A stretch of 64,000 bases of DNA from JACKCD01 sp041390905 (GTDB lineage Bacteria > Chloroflexota > Anaerolineae > Promineifilales > Promineifilaceae), in the NCBI GenBank assembly GCA_041390905.1, contig JAWKPA010000013.1, positions 62,001 to 126,000 on the forward strand, written 5' to 3'. A program made the position numbers and the translations under genes. This document shows, in pieces, positions 53,529-62,214 of the stretch. The number at the start of each line of letters is the position of its first letter. Position 1 is the stretch's first letter. The notes under the pieces were generated by a model. The model worked only from the letters and a program-made list of their open reading frames with translations, did not search any database and was not told the DNA's origin.

Positions 53529-54893
53529 ATGTATCAAAAACATGTACGACAGCGGCGGCAGTTTCGTGAAGAAGAAGTTAGTAAACTCCTGAAATGGGCG
53601 CGGGCTGGCGAATCAGCGTCAATCATTGGTATTAGCGGTGTCGGTAAATCAAATCTGTTTAACCATTTATTAGATCCAGAAACACAGCAAGCGTATTTAG
53701 GAGCCTCTGTCAAAGATTATCTCTTTGTCCGCGTCAACTTCCACTATATTCCTGACTTCACCAACCGCAGCTTGTATAGCGTTATCCTGGAGCAGTTTGA
53801 GCTGCTGGACGGGCGCTGCGAGCAGCTTAATCTGACCCAGGCGCAGCTTGACCAAATTAGTGGCTATCATGATCAGCTTTTGGAAGCCGGAGATGATGTC
53901 CTAAAAGTTCAGCGATACTTCAAGCTGGCAATTCGGCTTTTGCTGCGCGAAAGTGAGCGGCGTATTGTCTTTTTGTTTGATCAATTTGATGAGGTCTACC
54001 AGGAAGCCGACGGCCGTTTTTTTGCCAATTTACGCGGTTTGCGCGAAGCATACAAATATCGCATTTCCTACTTCACCTTCACCCGTGGTATGTTGTCGCG
54101 GCTGGCCGAAATGGACCCAGCGCGTGAAGAGTTTTCCGAACTGTTGCTTGGGAATGTGATTGGGCTTGGCCCCTACAACGCCCACGACGCTCTTAGCCTG
54201 CTGGATCGCGTCTCTTCCCGAATTCAGCTTCCCCCATCCGAAGAGCAGGCAGCACGGTTGTTGCATCTCTCTGGCGGTCACGCCGGGGTGCTTAAAAGCG
54301 TGTATTTGGCCGTTGCACAAGATGGTGTGGTCTTAACGGCGGAGGAAGAAACGGCCGTTAATGCCCTGTTAACCGTTCCCAACGTTGAAGCAGAGTGTGC
54401 CAAAATATGGAACAGCGTGCGGCTGGATGAGCGAAAGCTGCTAGCACGGCTGGCGCATGGTGCCGCCCCCGTGGCTTCAACCGATGCCGCCACCCTTTAT
54501 GAACTGCAAATAAAAGGACTCGTCAGCAAAACCGAGCCATTCGCCATCTTCTGCCCCATCTTTGCCCATTATGCCCGGCAGCAGGAAGCCCTGTGGGAGC
54601 GACCCCTTTATTTAGAGCCACAATCGCGTCAGGTGTGGGTGCTTGGCACCCCTACTGAGCCATTAACTGCCCTTGAATATAAACTTTTTAGCTTGCTTTA
54701 TGAGCGCATTGATGAAATTGTAGACAAAGACGAACTGATTGAAGCCGGCTGGCCCGGCACACAGGGGGGTGTTTCTGATCAGGCATTAACGGCCGCTATG
54801 TACCGCCTGCGCCGCAAAATTGAGCCAGATCCCAAACAAACTCGCTTTCTCGACAGCCTGCGTGGGCAGGGGTATCAACTGCACTCCAGTTAA
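53529..54893 (+). CDS. AAA/STAND-like ATPase fused to a C-terminal OmpR-type winged helix
   Basis: A 454-residue protein. Residues 1-330 form a P-loop ATPase with Walker A GISGVGKSN (34-42), Walker B RIVFLFDQFDEVY (about 144-156) and a sensor-like FTFTRGML, close in style to STAND and Orc/Cdc6-type ATPases. Residues about 355-454 form a winged helix of the OmpR/PhoB type (LTALEYKLFSLLYERIDEIV, WPGTQGGVSDQALTAAMYRL, RFLDSLRGQGYQLH). The order is reversed relative to SARP/AfsR regulators, where the DNA-binding domain is N-terminal. It is probably an ATP-controlled transcription factor; target and ligand are unknown. It follows the two small membrane proteins after a terminator. Confidence 0.85.
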   Translation: MYQKHVRQRRQFREEEVSKLLKWARAGESASIIGISGVGKSNLFNHLLDPETQQAYLGASVKDYLFVRVNFHYIPDFTNRSLYSVILEQFELLDGRCEQLNLTQAQLDQISGYHDQLLEAGDDVLKVQRYFKLAIRLLLRESERRIVFLFDQFDEVYQEADGRFFANLRGLREAYKYRISYFTFTRGMLSRLAEMDPAREEFSELLLGNVIGLGPYNAHDALSLLDRVSSRIQLPPSEEQAARLLHLSGGHAGVLKSVYLAVAQDGVVLTAEEETAVNALLTVPNVEAECAKIWNSVRLDERKLLARLAHGAAPVASTDAATLYELQIKGLVSKTEPFAIFCPIFAHYARQQEALWERPLYLEPQSRQVWVLGTPTEPLTALEYKLFSLLYERIDEIVDKDELIEAGWPGTQGGVSDQALTAAMYRLRRKIEPDPKQTRFLDSLRGQGYQLHSS

Positions 54894-54902
54894 TCGTCGA
54901 TC

Positions 54903-54952
54903 AACAGCCCGGCACAGGCGCAACCAGGTCGTTGTTCCTGTGCCGGGCTGTT
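54903..54952. terminator. Bidirectional terminator between convergent genes
   Basis: AACAGCCCGGCACAGG (54903-54918) and CCTGTGCCGGGCTGTT (54937-54952) form a 16-bp perfect stem between the regulator and the exchanger stop codons. Confidence 0.85.
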
Positions 54953-55908
54953 TACCCGACAGGTCGGCCGGCCCACACAATTACAATCCAGCTAACCAAA
55001 TTGATGCCAAAAAGAAGCGCTCCCTCGCGGCGGCTCAAATTCCAGCCATTACGTAGCAGCAGTGCCGTAAACACCATTTGCACGCACAAAAAGACCAGGC
55101 TGCCAAATTCGGCTGCTGATAAAATTTCCAGCGGCGGATGGCTTAAGGCACCTGCCAGCCCCAACACCCCCAACACATTAAAAATATTGCTGCCAATCAA
55201 GTTGCCCAGCGAAATCTGCTCCATTCCCCGCACAATGGCGACAATTGAGGTCACTGCTTCCGGTGCGGAGGTTGCCGCTGCCACCACCGTTGCCCCAATG
55301 ACATAGGGTGACAACCCGGCCGCCGCCGCCACAATTTTGGCCGACCCCACCAAATATTGCCCCCCCAAAACAACCAGCAGCAGCCCAATCAGCAGCTTGG
55401 GTATATCCTTCCAGGCAAATTCCCCCTGCGGAACTTCATCTTCATCCAAGTCGCGCTGATAGATAAGTAGCCCCAGGTAAGCCAGGAGTAGGAGAAACAT
55501 TACCATGCCCTCCCAATTTTGCAGGGTGTAGTCGCGCATAAAGAATAGCAGCAGCAGCGTGACCCCAATCAAGATGCCGCCATCACGATACACAACCCGT
55601 TTGTTGGTGTGGATCATGTGGATCATGGCAACAGTGCCAAGAATAAAGCCCAAATTAAAAATGTTTGAGCCGATGACATTGCCAATAGATATTTCGGGGT
55701 CGCCACTTAGTGCGGCTGTTACCGAAACGGCAAATTCTGGAGCTGAGGTGCCCATTGCCACAATGGTTAACCCGATGATGAGTTCCGACATTCCAAGACG
55801 GCGGGCTATGCGTGCTGCTGCATCAACCAACATGCTTGCACCACCCCATAGGGCGAAGATGCAGAGGATGATGATGAGTATATTGAAGCTGATACTGGGG
55901 GAAGCCAT
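54952..55908 (-). CDS. Cation/Ca2+ exchanger (CaCA family, YrbG-like)
   Basis: A 318-residue antiporter with about ten helices and the two alpha repeats: GTSAPEFAVSV plus GNVIGSNIFNLG in the first half and TSAPEAVTSIV plus GNLIGSNIFNVLG in the second. These Glu/Asn/Ser residues bind Ca2+ and Na+ or H+. The ATG at 55908 (MASPSISFNILI) is taken as start: the open frame runs 39 codons further upstream, but that part (KKFNFSEEVELLNE) is just the GAAGTTCAACTTC intergenic repeat read as protein. A second exchanger lies upstream on the same strand. Confidence 0.9.
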   Translation of the reverse strand: MASPSISFNILIIILCIFALWGGASMLVDAAARIARRLGMSELIIGLTIVAMGTSAPEFAVSVTAALSGDPEISIGNVIGSNIFNLGFILGTVAMIHMIHTNKRVVYRDGGILIGVTLLLLFFMRDYTLQNWEGMVMFLLLLAYLGLLIYQRDLDEDEVPQGEFAWKDIPKLLIGLLLVVLGGQYLVGSAKIVAAAAGLSPYVIGATVVAAATSAPEAVTSIVAIVRGMEQISLGNLIGSNIFNVLGVLGLAGALSHPPLEILSAAEFGSLVFLCVQMVFTALLLRNGWNLSRREGALLFGINLVSWIVIVWAGRPVG

Positions 55909-55944
55909 AAATTGTTGCTCCGTGAAAAAGAGTGAATGTTCATT

Positions 55945-55981
55945 TAGAAGTTCAACTTCTTCGGAGAAGTTGAACTTCTTG
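55945..55981. repeat. GAAGTTCAACTTC hairpin repeat
   Basis: AGAAGTTCAACTTCTTCGGA then GAAGTTGAACTTCTT. It separates the two exchanger genes and produces a spurious N-terminal extension in one of them. Confidence 0.85.
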
Positions 55982-56000
55982 CACAACGTAAGCTCATGCC

Positions 56001-57056
56001 CTAAACGGCCGTTAACCATGCCCAAAACACATAAATCACATACAACACCAGTAAAATAGCCCCTTCTCGCCGAGAGAGGGTGCGATCTGTGGTCAGGAAG
56101 ATAAAGAGAATAACGACTGTCCCTAATAAAACATAGGTCGAAGCGAGCAAGTCTTCTGTGCCAACAATGATGGTGCCTTGCTGAAAAAGAAGCACTAACA
56201 GCCAGGGAAGCCCCAGCCCAACTGAAATGTCAAAGATGTTGGAGCCGATGGCGTTGGAAACGGCCGCTTCTCCACGCCCCTTTTTGGCAACCAGCACTGA
56301 TGAAATAAGATCCGGCACGGATGAGCCGCCCGCCAGGATGGTCAGGGCTACTAAAATGGCGGGAACGCCCAGTGCCTCGGCCAGGATAACCGCATACTCA
56401 ACCAGCACCCAACTGATGGCAGCAATTAAAAAGACAGAGACGATAAAGGCGCGGACATAAGCCTGGCGTGGGGGGCCGGTTAGCAGGCGCAAGACAGTGG
56501 CAATGCCGCTGTAGATTTTTTGCAGAATTGTTTTGTCGTGGTCTTCTTCCTCTTCCAAAAGCTCTTCGTCAATGTCTTGACCGGGAAAAAGGCGGTTCCA
56601 GCGAAAGAGGATGGCAATGTAGATGGCGTAAAGGAGCAAAAAGCTGAGTGATTCAAAGATGGTGATTTGGCCGTCTAGAAACGTAAAGAGCAGCAGGCCG
56701 ATGCTCATGGAATACATCATGCAGTCGCGCATGACGACCTGGCCGGTGACACGCGCCGGCCGAACCAGTGCCGAAGCCCCTGTGATGACCAAAATATTAA
56801 AAACCGCCGATCCAACAATGTTGCCTACCCCAATATCACTGTGGCTGCCGCCCTCTTGCACCAGGGCAATCAGGGCAATGGACAGCTCTGGCATGGACGA
56901 CCCCATTGCCATGAGCGATGCCCCCGCGACATTGCTGGGGAGCTGAAGCGTTTTGGCAATTTCATCCAAACTTTCAATGAAAAGCTCATCGGTGATAATT
57001 GTTAAGAGATAGATACAAAGGACAATAATGATAAAACTTGTGATTCCTGCAACCAT
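56001..57056 (-). CDS. Cation/Ca2+ exchanger (CaCA family), second copy
   Basis: A 351-residue antiporter with alpha repeats GSSMPELSIAL/GNIVGSAVFNIL and GGSSVPDLISSV/SNAIGSNIFDI; the second repeat carries Asp in place of Glu, and the first lacks the usual Asn-Ile-Phe-Asn form. A long acidic cytoplasmic loop, DEELLEEEEDHD (about 170-182), lies between the halves and could sense Ca2+. It is only distantly similar to the neighbouring exchanger, so this is not a recent duplication. The ATG at 57056 has AGGAAG five bases upstream; an ATG seven codons earlier is less likely. Confidence 0.88.
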   Translation of the reverse strand: MVAGITSFIIIVLCIYLLTIITDELFIESLDEIAKTLQLPSNVAGASLMAMGSSMPELSIALIALVQEGGSHSDIGVGNIVGSAVFNILVITGASALVRPARVTGQVVMRDCMMYSMSIGLLLFTFLDGQITIFESLSFLLLYAIYIAILFRWNRLFPGQDIDEELLEEEEDHDKTILQKIYSGIATVLRLLTGPPRQAYVRAFIVSVFLIAAISWVLVEYAVILAEALGVPAILVALTILAGGSSVPDLISSVLVAKKGRGEAAVSNAIGSNIFDISVGLGLPWLLVLLFQQGTIIVGTEDLLASTYVLLGTVVILFIFLTTDRTLSRREGAILLVLYVIYVFWAWLTAV

Positions 57057-57222
57057 GTAATCTTCCTGAAAGCGCAACTTGGCTTCTTGTTTTTCTTAAG
57101 ATTATAGCGTGATCCCCTTAAATTGTAGCCTTCTTTTGGGTTTGTGTCATTTTCCGGCAGGAAAGATGGTAATATGGTGGCGTAGTGTAAGCAAATGCAA
57201 CCCACGCATATAAGGAGTTTTC

Positions 57223-58413
57223 ATGAACAGCACAAGCCTGAATTGGATTGATGAAGAGCTTGCCCAGCTAAAGGAAGCAGGGCTTTATAACCAAATTCGG
57301 ACGATTGAGTCGCCGATGGGGGGGAGGGTGGTGATTAACGGCCGTTCCCTCCTCAACTTCTGCGCCAACAACTACCTCGGCCTCGCCAACCATCCCCGCA
57401 TCTGCCAGGCCGCCAAGGACGGCATTGACCAATACGGCGTTGGCCCCGGTGCCGTCCGCACCATCGCCGGAACCATGTCGCTCCATGTCGCCCTCGAACA
57501 GCGGCTCGCCGCCTTCAAAAAAGCCGAAGCGTGTATCACCTTCCAAAGCGGCTTCACCGCCAACCTCGCCACCATCCCTGCCCTCGTCGGGCGCGGCGAC
57601 CTCATCTTTTCCGACGAACTCAACCACGCCAGCATCATTGATGCCTCTCGCCTCAGCCGCGCCACCGTCATCCGCTACGCCCACAACGACGTAGACGATT
57701 TGCAGCGGCAAATTGCTGCCGCCCCCGCCGGTGGGCGACGGCTCATCGTTACCGATGGCGTGTTTAGCATGGATGGCGACGTTGCCCCGCTGGACAAAAT
57801 TTGCGAGGTGGCCGAGCAGCACGACATCGTGCTGATGGTGGACGATGCCCACGGTGAAGGGGTGCTGGGCGAAGGCGGGCGCGGCATTGTGGATCATTTT
57901 GGGCTGCATGGCCGTGTCCACATCGAAATTGGCACCCTGAGCAAGGCGTTTGGCGTGGTGGGTGGCCTCGTTGCCGGCCGACAATCGATCATTGACTGGC
58001 TGCGGCAGCGCGGACGGCCGTTTTTGTTCTCCAGCGCCATGACCGTTCCCGACGTCGCCGCCTGCCTCGAAGCCGTCAACCTGCTCGAAGAATCCACCGA
58101 ACTGGTCGAACGACTGTGGGCCAACGGCAATCTGTTCAAAGCCGAACTCACCCGTCTTGGCTTCGACACCGGCCACAGCGACACTCCCATCGTCCCCGTC
58201 ATGCTGGGCGAGGCTCCGTTGGCGCAGCAGTTCAGCCGCCGTCTCTTTGAAGAAGGCGTGTTCGCCATGGCCATCGGCTACCCCACCGTCCCCCAGGGCA
58301 AAGCTCGCATCCGCGTCATGAACTCCGCCGCCCACAGCCAGCAGGATCTGGAGCAGGCACTGGATATTTTTGAGCGCGTTGGCAAGGAGCTGTCGGTAAT
58401 CGGTAAACAGTAA
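57223..58413 (+). CDS. kbl: Glycine C-acetyltransferase (2-amino-3-ketobutyrate CoA ligase)
   Basis: A 396-residue alpha-oxoamine synthase. It splits 2-amino-3-oxobutyrate with CoA to glycine and acetyl-CoA, the second step of threonine catabolism. Evidence: NFCANNYLGLANHPRICQAA near the N-terminus, FQSGFTANLATIPALVGRGD, DDAHGEGVLGEGGRG, and the PLP lysine Lys241 in GTLSKAFGVVGG. Related enzymes (serine palmitoyltransferase, KAPA synthase) share these, but the adjacent threonine dehydrogenase decides for Kbl. GGAG lies before the ATG. The last six residues and the stop are encoded within an intergenic repeat. Confidence 0.92.
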   Translation: MNSTSLNWIDEELAQLKEAGLYNQIRTIESPMGGRVVINGRSLLNFCANNYLGLANHPRICQAAKDGIDQYGVGPGAVRTIAGTMSLHVALEQRLAAFKKAEACITFQSGFTANLATIPALVGRGDLIFSDELNHASIIDASRLSRATVIRYAHNDVDDLQRQIAAAPAGGRRLIVTDGVFSMDGDVAPLDKICEVAEQHDIVLMVDDAHGEGVLGEGGRGIVDHFGLHGRVHIEIGTLSKAFGVVGGLVAGRQSIIDWLRQRGRPFLFSSAMTVPDVAACLEAVNLLEESTELVERLWANGNLFKAELTRLGFDTGHSDTPIVPVMLGEAPLAQQFSRRLFEEGVFAMAIGYPTVPQGKARIRVMNSAAHSQQDLEQALDIFERVGKELSVIGKQ

Positions 58414-58468
58414 ACAGTAAACAGTAATCGGTGTAACTGATAACTGATTACCGATTACCGATTACTGC
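58393..58468. repeat. Intergenic inverted repeat, TAATCAGT family, overlapping the kbl stop
   Basis: Left arm TCGGTAATCGGTAAACAGTA and AACAGTAAACAGTAATCGGT, right arm ACTGATAACTGATTACCGAT and TACCGATTACTG. The kbl codons SVIGKQ and the TAA stop are part of the left arm. Confidence 0.85.
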
Positions 58469-58481
58469 CACGAGGAAAGAC

Positions 58482-59501
58482 ATGCGTAAAAAAGCCATTT
58501 TCATCACCGGAGCCAGTGGCGAAGTCGGTCACGCGCTCATCAAAAAACTGGCCGAGGACAACAACAACGTGTTGCTGACGCTCGATTTGCAGCCGCTGCC
58601 CGAAGATATTAGGCACCTGACCACCCACATCGAAGGCAATTTACTCGACAACATCCTGCTGGCGCGAATGATTAGCCAGTATGAGATTGATGCCATGTAC
58701 CATCTGGCTGCCTTGCTTTCCACCAGCAGTGAATTTGCCCCCGACATGGCGCACCAGGTCAACGTGGAAGGGACGCTCAACCTGCTCAAATTGGCGGCCG
58801 AGCAGTCGCAGTGGCGCAACAAGCCGATTCAGTTCATTTTCCCCAGCTCCATTGCCATTTACGGGATGCCGGAGATGGAGCAGAGCAAGGGGTTGTACCA
58901 AAAGGTGCGGGAATGGGAGTGGAACCAGCCGCGCACAATGTATGGCTGCAACAAGCTGTATTGCGAGATGCTGGGCAACTATTTCAGCAAACATTATCGC
59001 CAGCTTGCCGCCGAAAAGCCGGTAGCGGTGGATTTTCGCGGCGTCCGTTTTCCGGGGCTGATTAGTGCCTTCACGCTGCCGTCTGGTGGTACCAGTGACT
59101 ATGGGCCGGAAATGCTGCACGCGGCGGCGCAGGGCAAGCCGTATGCCAGCTTTGTGCGCGAAGATGCCCGCATTCCCTTCATGGCAATGCCAGACGCGGC
59201 CACGGCACTCATCCAACTGGCTCACGCCCCGGCTGAACGGCTCTCGCGGTCTGTCTACAACGTCACCAGCTTTAGCTTGTCGGCTGGGCAAATTCGGGAG
59301 CGGGTGGTGGCGGCGTTTCCTGAAGCGGAGATTACGTTCCGGCCGGATGTGAAGCGGCAGGCGATTGTGGACAGTTGGCCGGCCGACCTGGATGACAGTG
59401 CGGCGTATCATGATTGGGGCTGGCGGCCAGCATATGACGTAGATCGGGCGTTTGACGAATATTTGATTCCGAATATCAAGCGGCGGTACGGACGGGAGTA
59501 G
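58482..59501 (+). CDS. tdh: SDR-type L-threonine 3-dehydrogenase
   Basis: A 339-residue extended SDR starting MRKKAIFITGASGEVGHALI (GxxGxxG). Ser and YxxxK are in FPSSIAIYGMPE and MYGCNKLYCEML (Tyr154, Lys158), and RGVRFPGLIS plus WPADLDDSAAYHDWGWRP are diagnostic of the SDR threonine dehydrogenases rather than UDP-sugar epimerases. It oxidises L-threonine to 2-amino-3-oxobutyrate with NAD+, the substrate of the kbl product encoded 68 bases upstream. GAGGAAAG precedes the ATG. Confidence 0.9.
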   Translation: MRKKAIFITGASGEVGHALIKKLAEDNNNVLLTLDLQPLPEDIRHLTTHIEGNLLDNILLARMISQYEIDAMYHLAALLSTSSEFAPDMAHQVNVEGTLNLLKLAAEQSQWRNKPIQFIFPSSIAIYGMPEMEQSKGLYQKVREWEWNQPRTMYGCNKLYCEMLGNYFSKHYRQLAAEKPVAVDFRGVRFPGLISAFTLPSGGTSDYGPEMLHAAAQGKPYASFVREDARIPFMAMPDAATALIQLAHAPAERLSRSVYNVTSFSLSAGQIRERVVAAFPEAEITFRPDVKRQAIVDSWPADLDDSAAYHDWGWRPAYDVDRAFDEYLIPNIKRRYGRE

Positions 59502-59776
59502 GGCGTGGCAAGTGGCAGACAACTGCCACTTGCTTAATTTTTGCTTATTTTTGTGGCTGGTTGGGGGGAGTTTGGCACAATTGGGGCGCAACGGAGCAAC
59601 GGCCGTTTACGTAGTGTGGGGAAAATAACGGCCGTTTATTCACCCAATACCTGTTTCAAAGTTAACACATGGTCGGCTTGCATGATGATGCCTGCATGAG
59701 AAAAGGCGGCTGTAATCGGGCATGTAATCCTTGTCCGCTATAAAGCACCAGAATATTACCGTGGCTTAATGGATGT

Positions 59777-60367
59777 ATGTTTGCAACAATGATCGATCTT
59801 CTCCACCTGTTCGCCGAACAGCTACAGCAGGGACAATTTGTAGATTTGGGTTTTTGGAACTACCCGCTGCTGGGTGTTCTCATCGTTTTGCAGGAACCGG
59901 TGTTTACCTTGTTGGGCGGGCGGGCAGCGGCAGCAGGGGTGATGAATCCGGTGGGGGTTTGTTTAACGGCCGTTACCTTCAACCTCACCATAGACCTCCT
60001 CTCCTACTTTATCGGCTCCACCCGCATTTTCGGCCGGCGCCGCTGGCGCATCGGCCCCTCCCGCCGCGCCATTATTCGCATGCATCGCATCATGCGCACC
60101 CACGCCATCAAAGCGTTGCTCGTCTCCCAATTTTCCCCTGGCCTCGCCATCCCTGCCCTTGTTGCCGCAGGTATGTCGCAAGTCCCCTGGCGGCGTTGGC
60201 TGCCCATCGTCGCCGTGGCCGAAGCCGTCCGCACCGTCACCTACGTTTATATTGGCTACAACGCCCTGCACAAGGTCAATCCGGCCTGGGCAGGCGGCAT
60301 CTGTTTGCTGCTTGTTTTGCTGATAACGGCCGTTTCCCTCGGCAAAAAACTACTCCGCTGGCCGTAG
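59777..60367 (+). CDS. DedA/VTT-like small membrane protein
   Basis: A 196-residue protein with about five hydrophobic segments. The stretch LGVLIVLQEPVFTLLGGRAA is like the E/D-x3-P-x3-GG reentrant part of DedA-family proteins, and LVSQFSPGLAIPALVAAGMS is like the F-x-PG-x-R/A motif of the second reentrant loop, where the usual Arg is replaced by Leu. DedA proteins scramble or transport lipids across the membrane using the proton gradient. A near-equal open frame starting at 59773 in another frame is a shadow. Two AACGGCCGTT copies within the gene encode TAV in membrane or loop segments. Confidence 0.7.
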   Translation: MFATMIDLLHLFAEQLQQGQFVDLGFWNYPLLGVLIVLQEPVFTLLGGRAAAAGVMNPVGVCLTAVTFNLTIDLLSYFIGSTRIFGRRRWRIGPSRRAIIRMHRIMRTHAIKALLVSQFSPGLAIPALVAAGMSQVPWRRWLPIVAVAEAVRTVTYVYIGYNALHKVNPAWAGGICLLLVLLITAVSLGKKLLRWP

Positions 60368-60681
60368 AGACGTAATAATTTGCGTCTTGACTGTGCCTTG
60401 TACTCACCGAATACTAACCAGTTTTTTAGTAAATTCGACGAATTTCAGCCACCAAAGCAAAAAACTCGCGTTTTTCGTTGAATTTGCCCCTTTTGAACCC
60501 CGCAGCCACCCGCCTGTCAGCAAAATTACTTTCCAAATTCCTGTTTTCAGGTAAAGTGTAGAAACGCAAAATCTTGCGTCTTTCTTTAACAGTGTGAGCC
60601 AAAAGTCCGCAACTTTCCTCCAACCAAATCCCACGACCGTCGTCTTGAGTTTCGGGCTGAAATCCCACAGGAACCCAACTG
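60368..60681. other. 314-base intergenic region
   Basis: No convincing gene. A minus-strand frame of 107 codons spans it and runs into the start of the carboxypeptidase gene, but lacks a ribosome site and any recognisable domain. The segments GTTTTTTAGTAAATTCGACG and CGCGTTTTTCGTTGAATTTG have the look of an old decayed repeat. Confidence 0.4.
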
Positions 60682-62139
60682 ATGACCCAAGCGGAAAAAG
60701 AGCCAGACAAAAAACAGTTTGAGCCACCTAAAGAAGAGCGTGTGCAAACCCATCACACCCTAACCCTGGGCGGGCAAACGATTCATTACACAGCAACGGC
60801 CGGCACCCTGGTGCTGCGCGAAGAAAAAGAAGAAGAGGGCGAGCCAAAAGCCAAAGCATCCATTTTCTACATCGCCTACACCAAGGATGATGCTGGCGAG
60901 GCTGGGCAGCGTCCCATCACCTTCTCCTTCAACGGCGGCCCCGGCTCCTCGTCGGTTTGGCTGCATTTGGGGCTGCTAGGCCCCCGCCGCGTCCTCATGG
61001 ACGATATTGGCAACGCCCTGCAACCCCCCTACCGGCTGGTAGACAACGAATTTTCCCTGCTCGACCAAACCGATCTGGTGTTTATTGACCCCGTTAGCAC
61101 CGGCTTTAGCCGCGCTGCCGCTGGGGAGAAACCAAAGCAGTTCCACCATTTCCAGAAAGACATCGAACTCGTGGGCGAATTTATCCGCCTCTTCACCACG
61201 CGGGAAAAGCGGTGGACATCGCCCAAATACCTCATTGGTGAGAGCTATGGCACGACGCGGGCGGCGGGGTTGGCCGGTTATTTGCAGGGGCGGCACGGCA
61301 TGAACCTCAACGGCATCATGCTCATCTCCTCCATTCTCAACTTCCAGACGGCGCGGTTTACCGTCGGCAACGATTTACCTTTTATCCTCTACTTGCCCAC
61401 TTACGCCGCTATCGCCTGGTACCACGGCCGTTTGGACGAGGGGCTGCAGGCTGATTTGCGTCGCACGCTGGATGAAGTGGAGGCGTTTGCCGAGGGGGAG
61501 TATGCGACGGCGTTGATGAAGGGAGCGAAGCTGCCGGCCGACGAAGCGGTAGCGATTCGGCAAAAGCTGGCGCGGTATACGGGGCTGTCGGAAGCCTATG
61601 TTGAGCAAACGAATTTGCGGATCAACATCCACCGGTTTACCAAGGAGCTGATGCGGACGGAGCGGCGGACGGTGGGGCGGCTAGACGGCCGTTTTCTGGG
61701 CATTGACCGCGATGCCGCCGGGGAGCATTTTGAATTCGACCCCAGCTACGCCCAGATTCAGGGAACCTACACCGCCACGTTGAACGATTACGTGCGCCGC
61801 GACTTGGCTTATGAAAACGACCTGCCCTATGAAATCCTCACCGGGCGCGTCTGGCCCTGGTCCTATGAGACCCACCAAAACGAATTTGTCAACGTGGCCG
61901 AAACGCTGCGGAGTGCGATGGCGCAAAACCCGTTTTTGCGCGTCTTTGTTGCCAACGGCTACTACGATTTGGCAACCCCGTACTTTGCCACCGAATACAC
62001 CTTCAACCATCTGGAGCTTGACCCAACCTTGCAGCCCAATATCAGCATGGCCTACTACGAAGCGGGGCATATGATGTATGTCCACCAGCCGTCGCTGGCG
62101 CAGTTGAAGCGTGAGCTTGACCGGTTTTTATTAGGGTAA
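60682..62139 (+). CDS. Cytoplasmic S10-family serine carboxypeptidase
   Basis: A 485-residue alpha/beta hydrolase of peptidase family S10. SFNGGPGSSSVWLHLGLLGP is the oxyanion-hole NGGPG signature, the nucleophile is Ser188 in GESYG, and Asp429 (NGYYDLATP) and His463 (EAGHMMYVH) complete the triad. It begins with a highly charged, hydrophilic segment (MTQAEKEPDKKQFEPPKEER) and has no signal peptide, unlike the vacuolar and secreted eukaryotic members, so it is likely intracellular and trims C-terminal residues of peptides, perhaps those imported by peptide transporters. Confidence 0.92.
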   Translation: MTQAEKEPDKKQFEPPKEERVQTHHTLTLGGQTIHYTATAGTLVLREEKEEEGEPKAKASIFYIAYTKDDAGEAGQRPITFSFNGGPGSSSVWLHLGLLGPRRVLMDDIGNALQPPYRLVDNEFSLLDQTDLVFIDPVSTGFSRAAAGEKPKQFHHFQKDIELVGEFIRLFTTREKRWTSPKYLIGESYGTTRAAGLAGYLQGRHGMNLNGIMLISSILNFQTARFTVGNDLPFILYLPTYAAIAWYHGRLDEGLQADLRRTLDEVEAFAEGEYATALMKGAKLPADEAVAIRQKLARYTGLSEAYVEQTNLRINIHRFTKELMRTERRTVGRLDGRFLGIDRDAAGEHFEFDPSYAQIQGTYTATLNDYVRRDLAYENDLPYEILTGRVWPWSYETHQNEFVNVAETLRSAMAQNPFLRVFVANGYYDLATPYFATEYTFNHLELDPTLQPNISMAYYEAGHMMYVHQPSLAQLKRELDRFLLG

Positions 62140-62150
62140 TCAGTACCCAG

Positions 62151-62188
62151 TTAGAAGTTCAATTTCTTCCGAGAAGTTGAACTTCTTC
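62151..62188. repeat. GAAGTTCAACTTC hairpin repeat
   Basis: TTAGAAGTTCAATTTCTTCC then GAGAAGTTGAACTTCTTCC, one change in the left arm. It lies between the carboxypeptidase and the dehydrogenase E1 alpha gene. Confidence 0.85.
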
Positions 62189-62214
62189 CTCAACTACTGG
62201 TTACTTTTCAAAAA

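Noticed and set aside
59773..60375. 200-codon frame overlapping the VTT-like gene in another frame
   Set aside because: It is Pro/Arg/His-rich without hydrophobic organisation; the 59777 frame gives a regular membrane protein.
60404..60727. Minus-strand 107-codon frame in the gap before the carboxypeptidase gene
   Set aside because: No recognisable domain or ribosome site, and it overlaps the start of a well-supported gene on the other strand.
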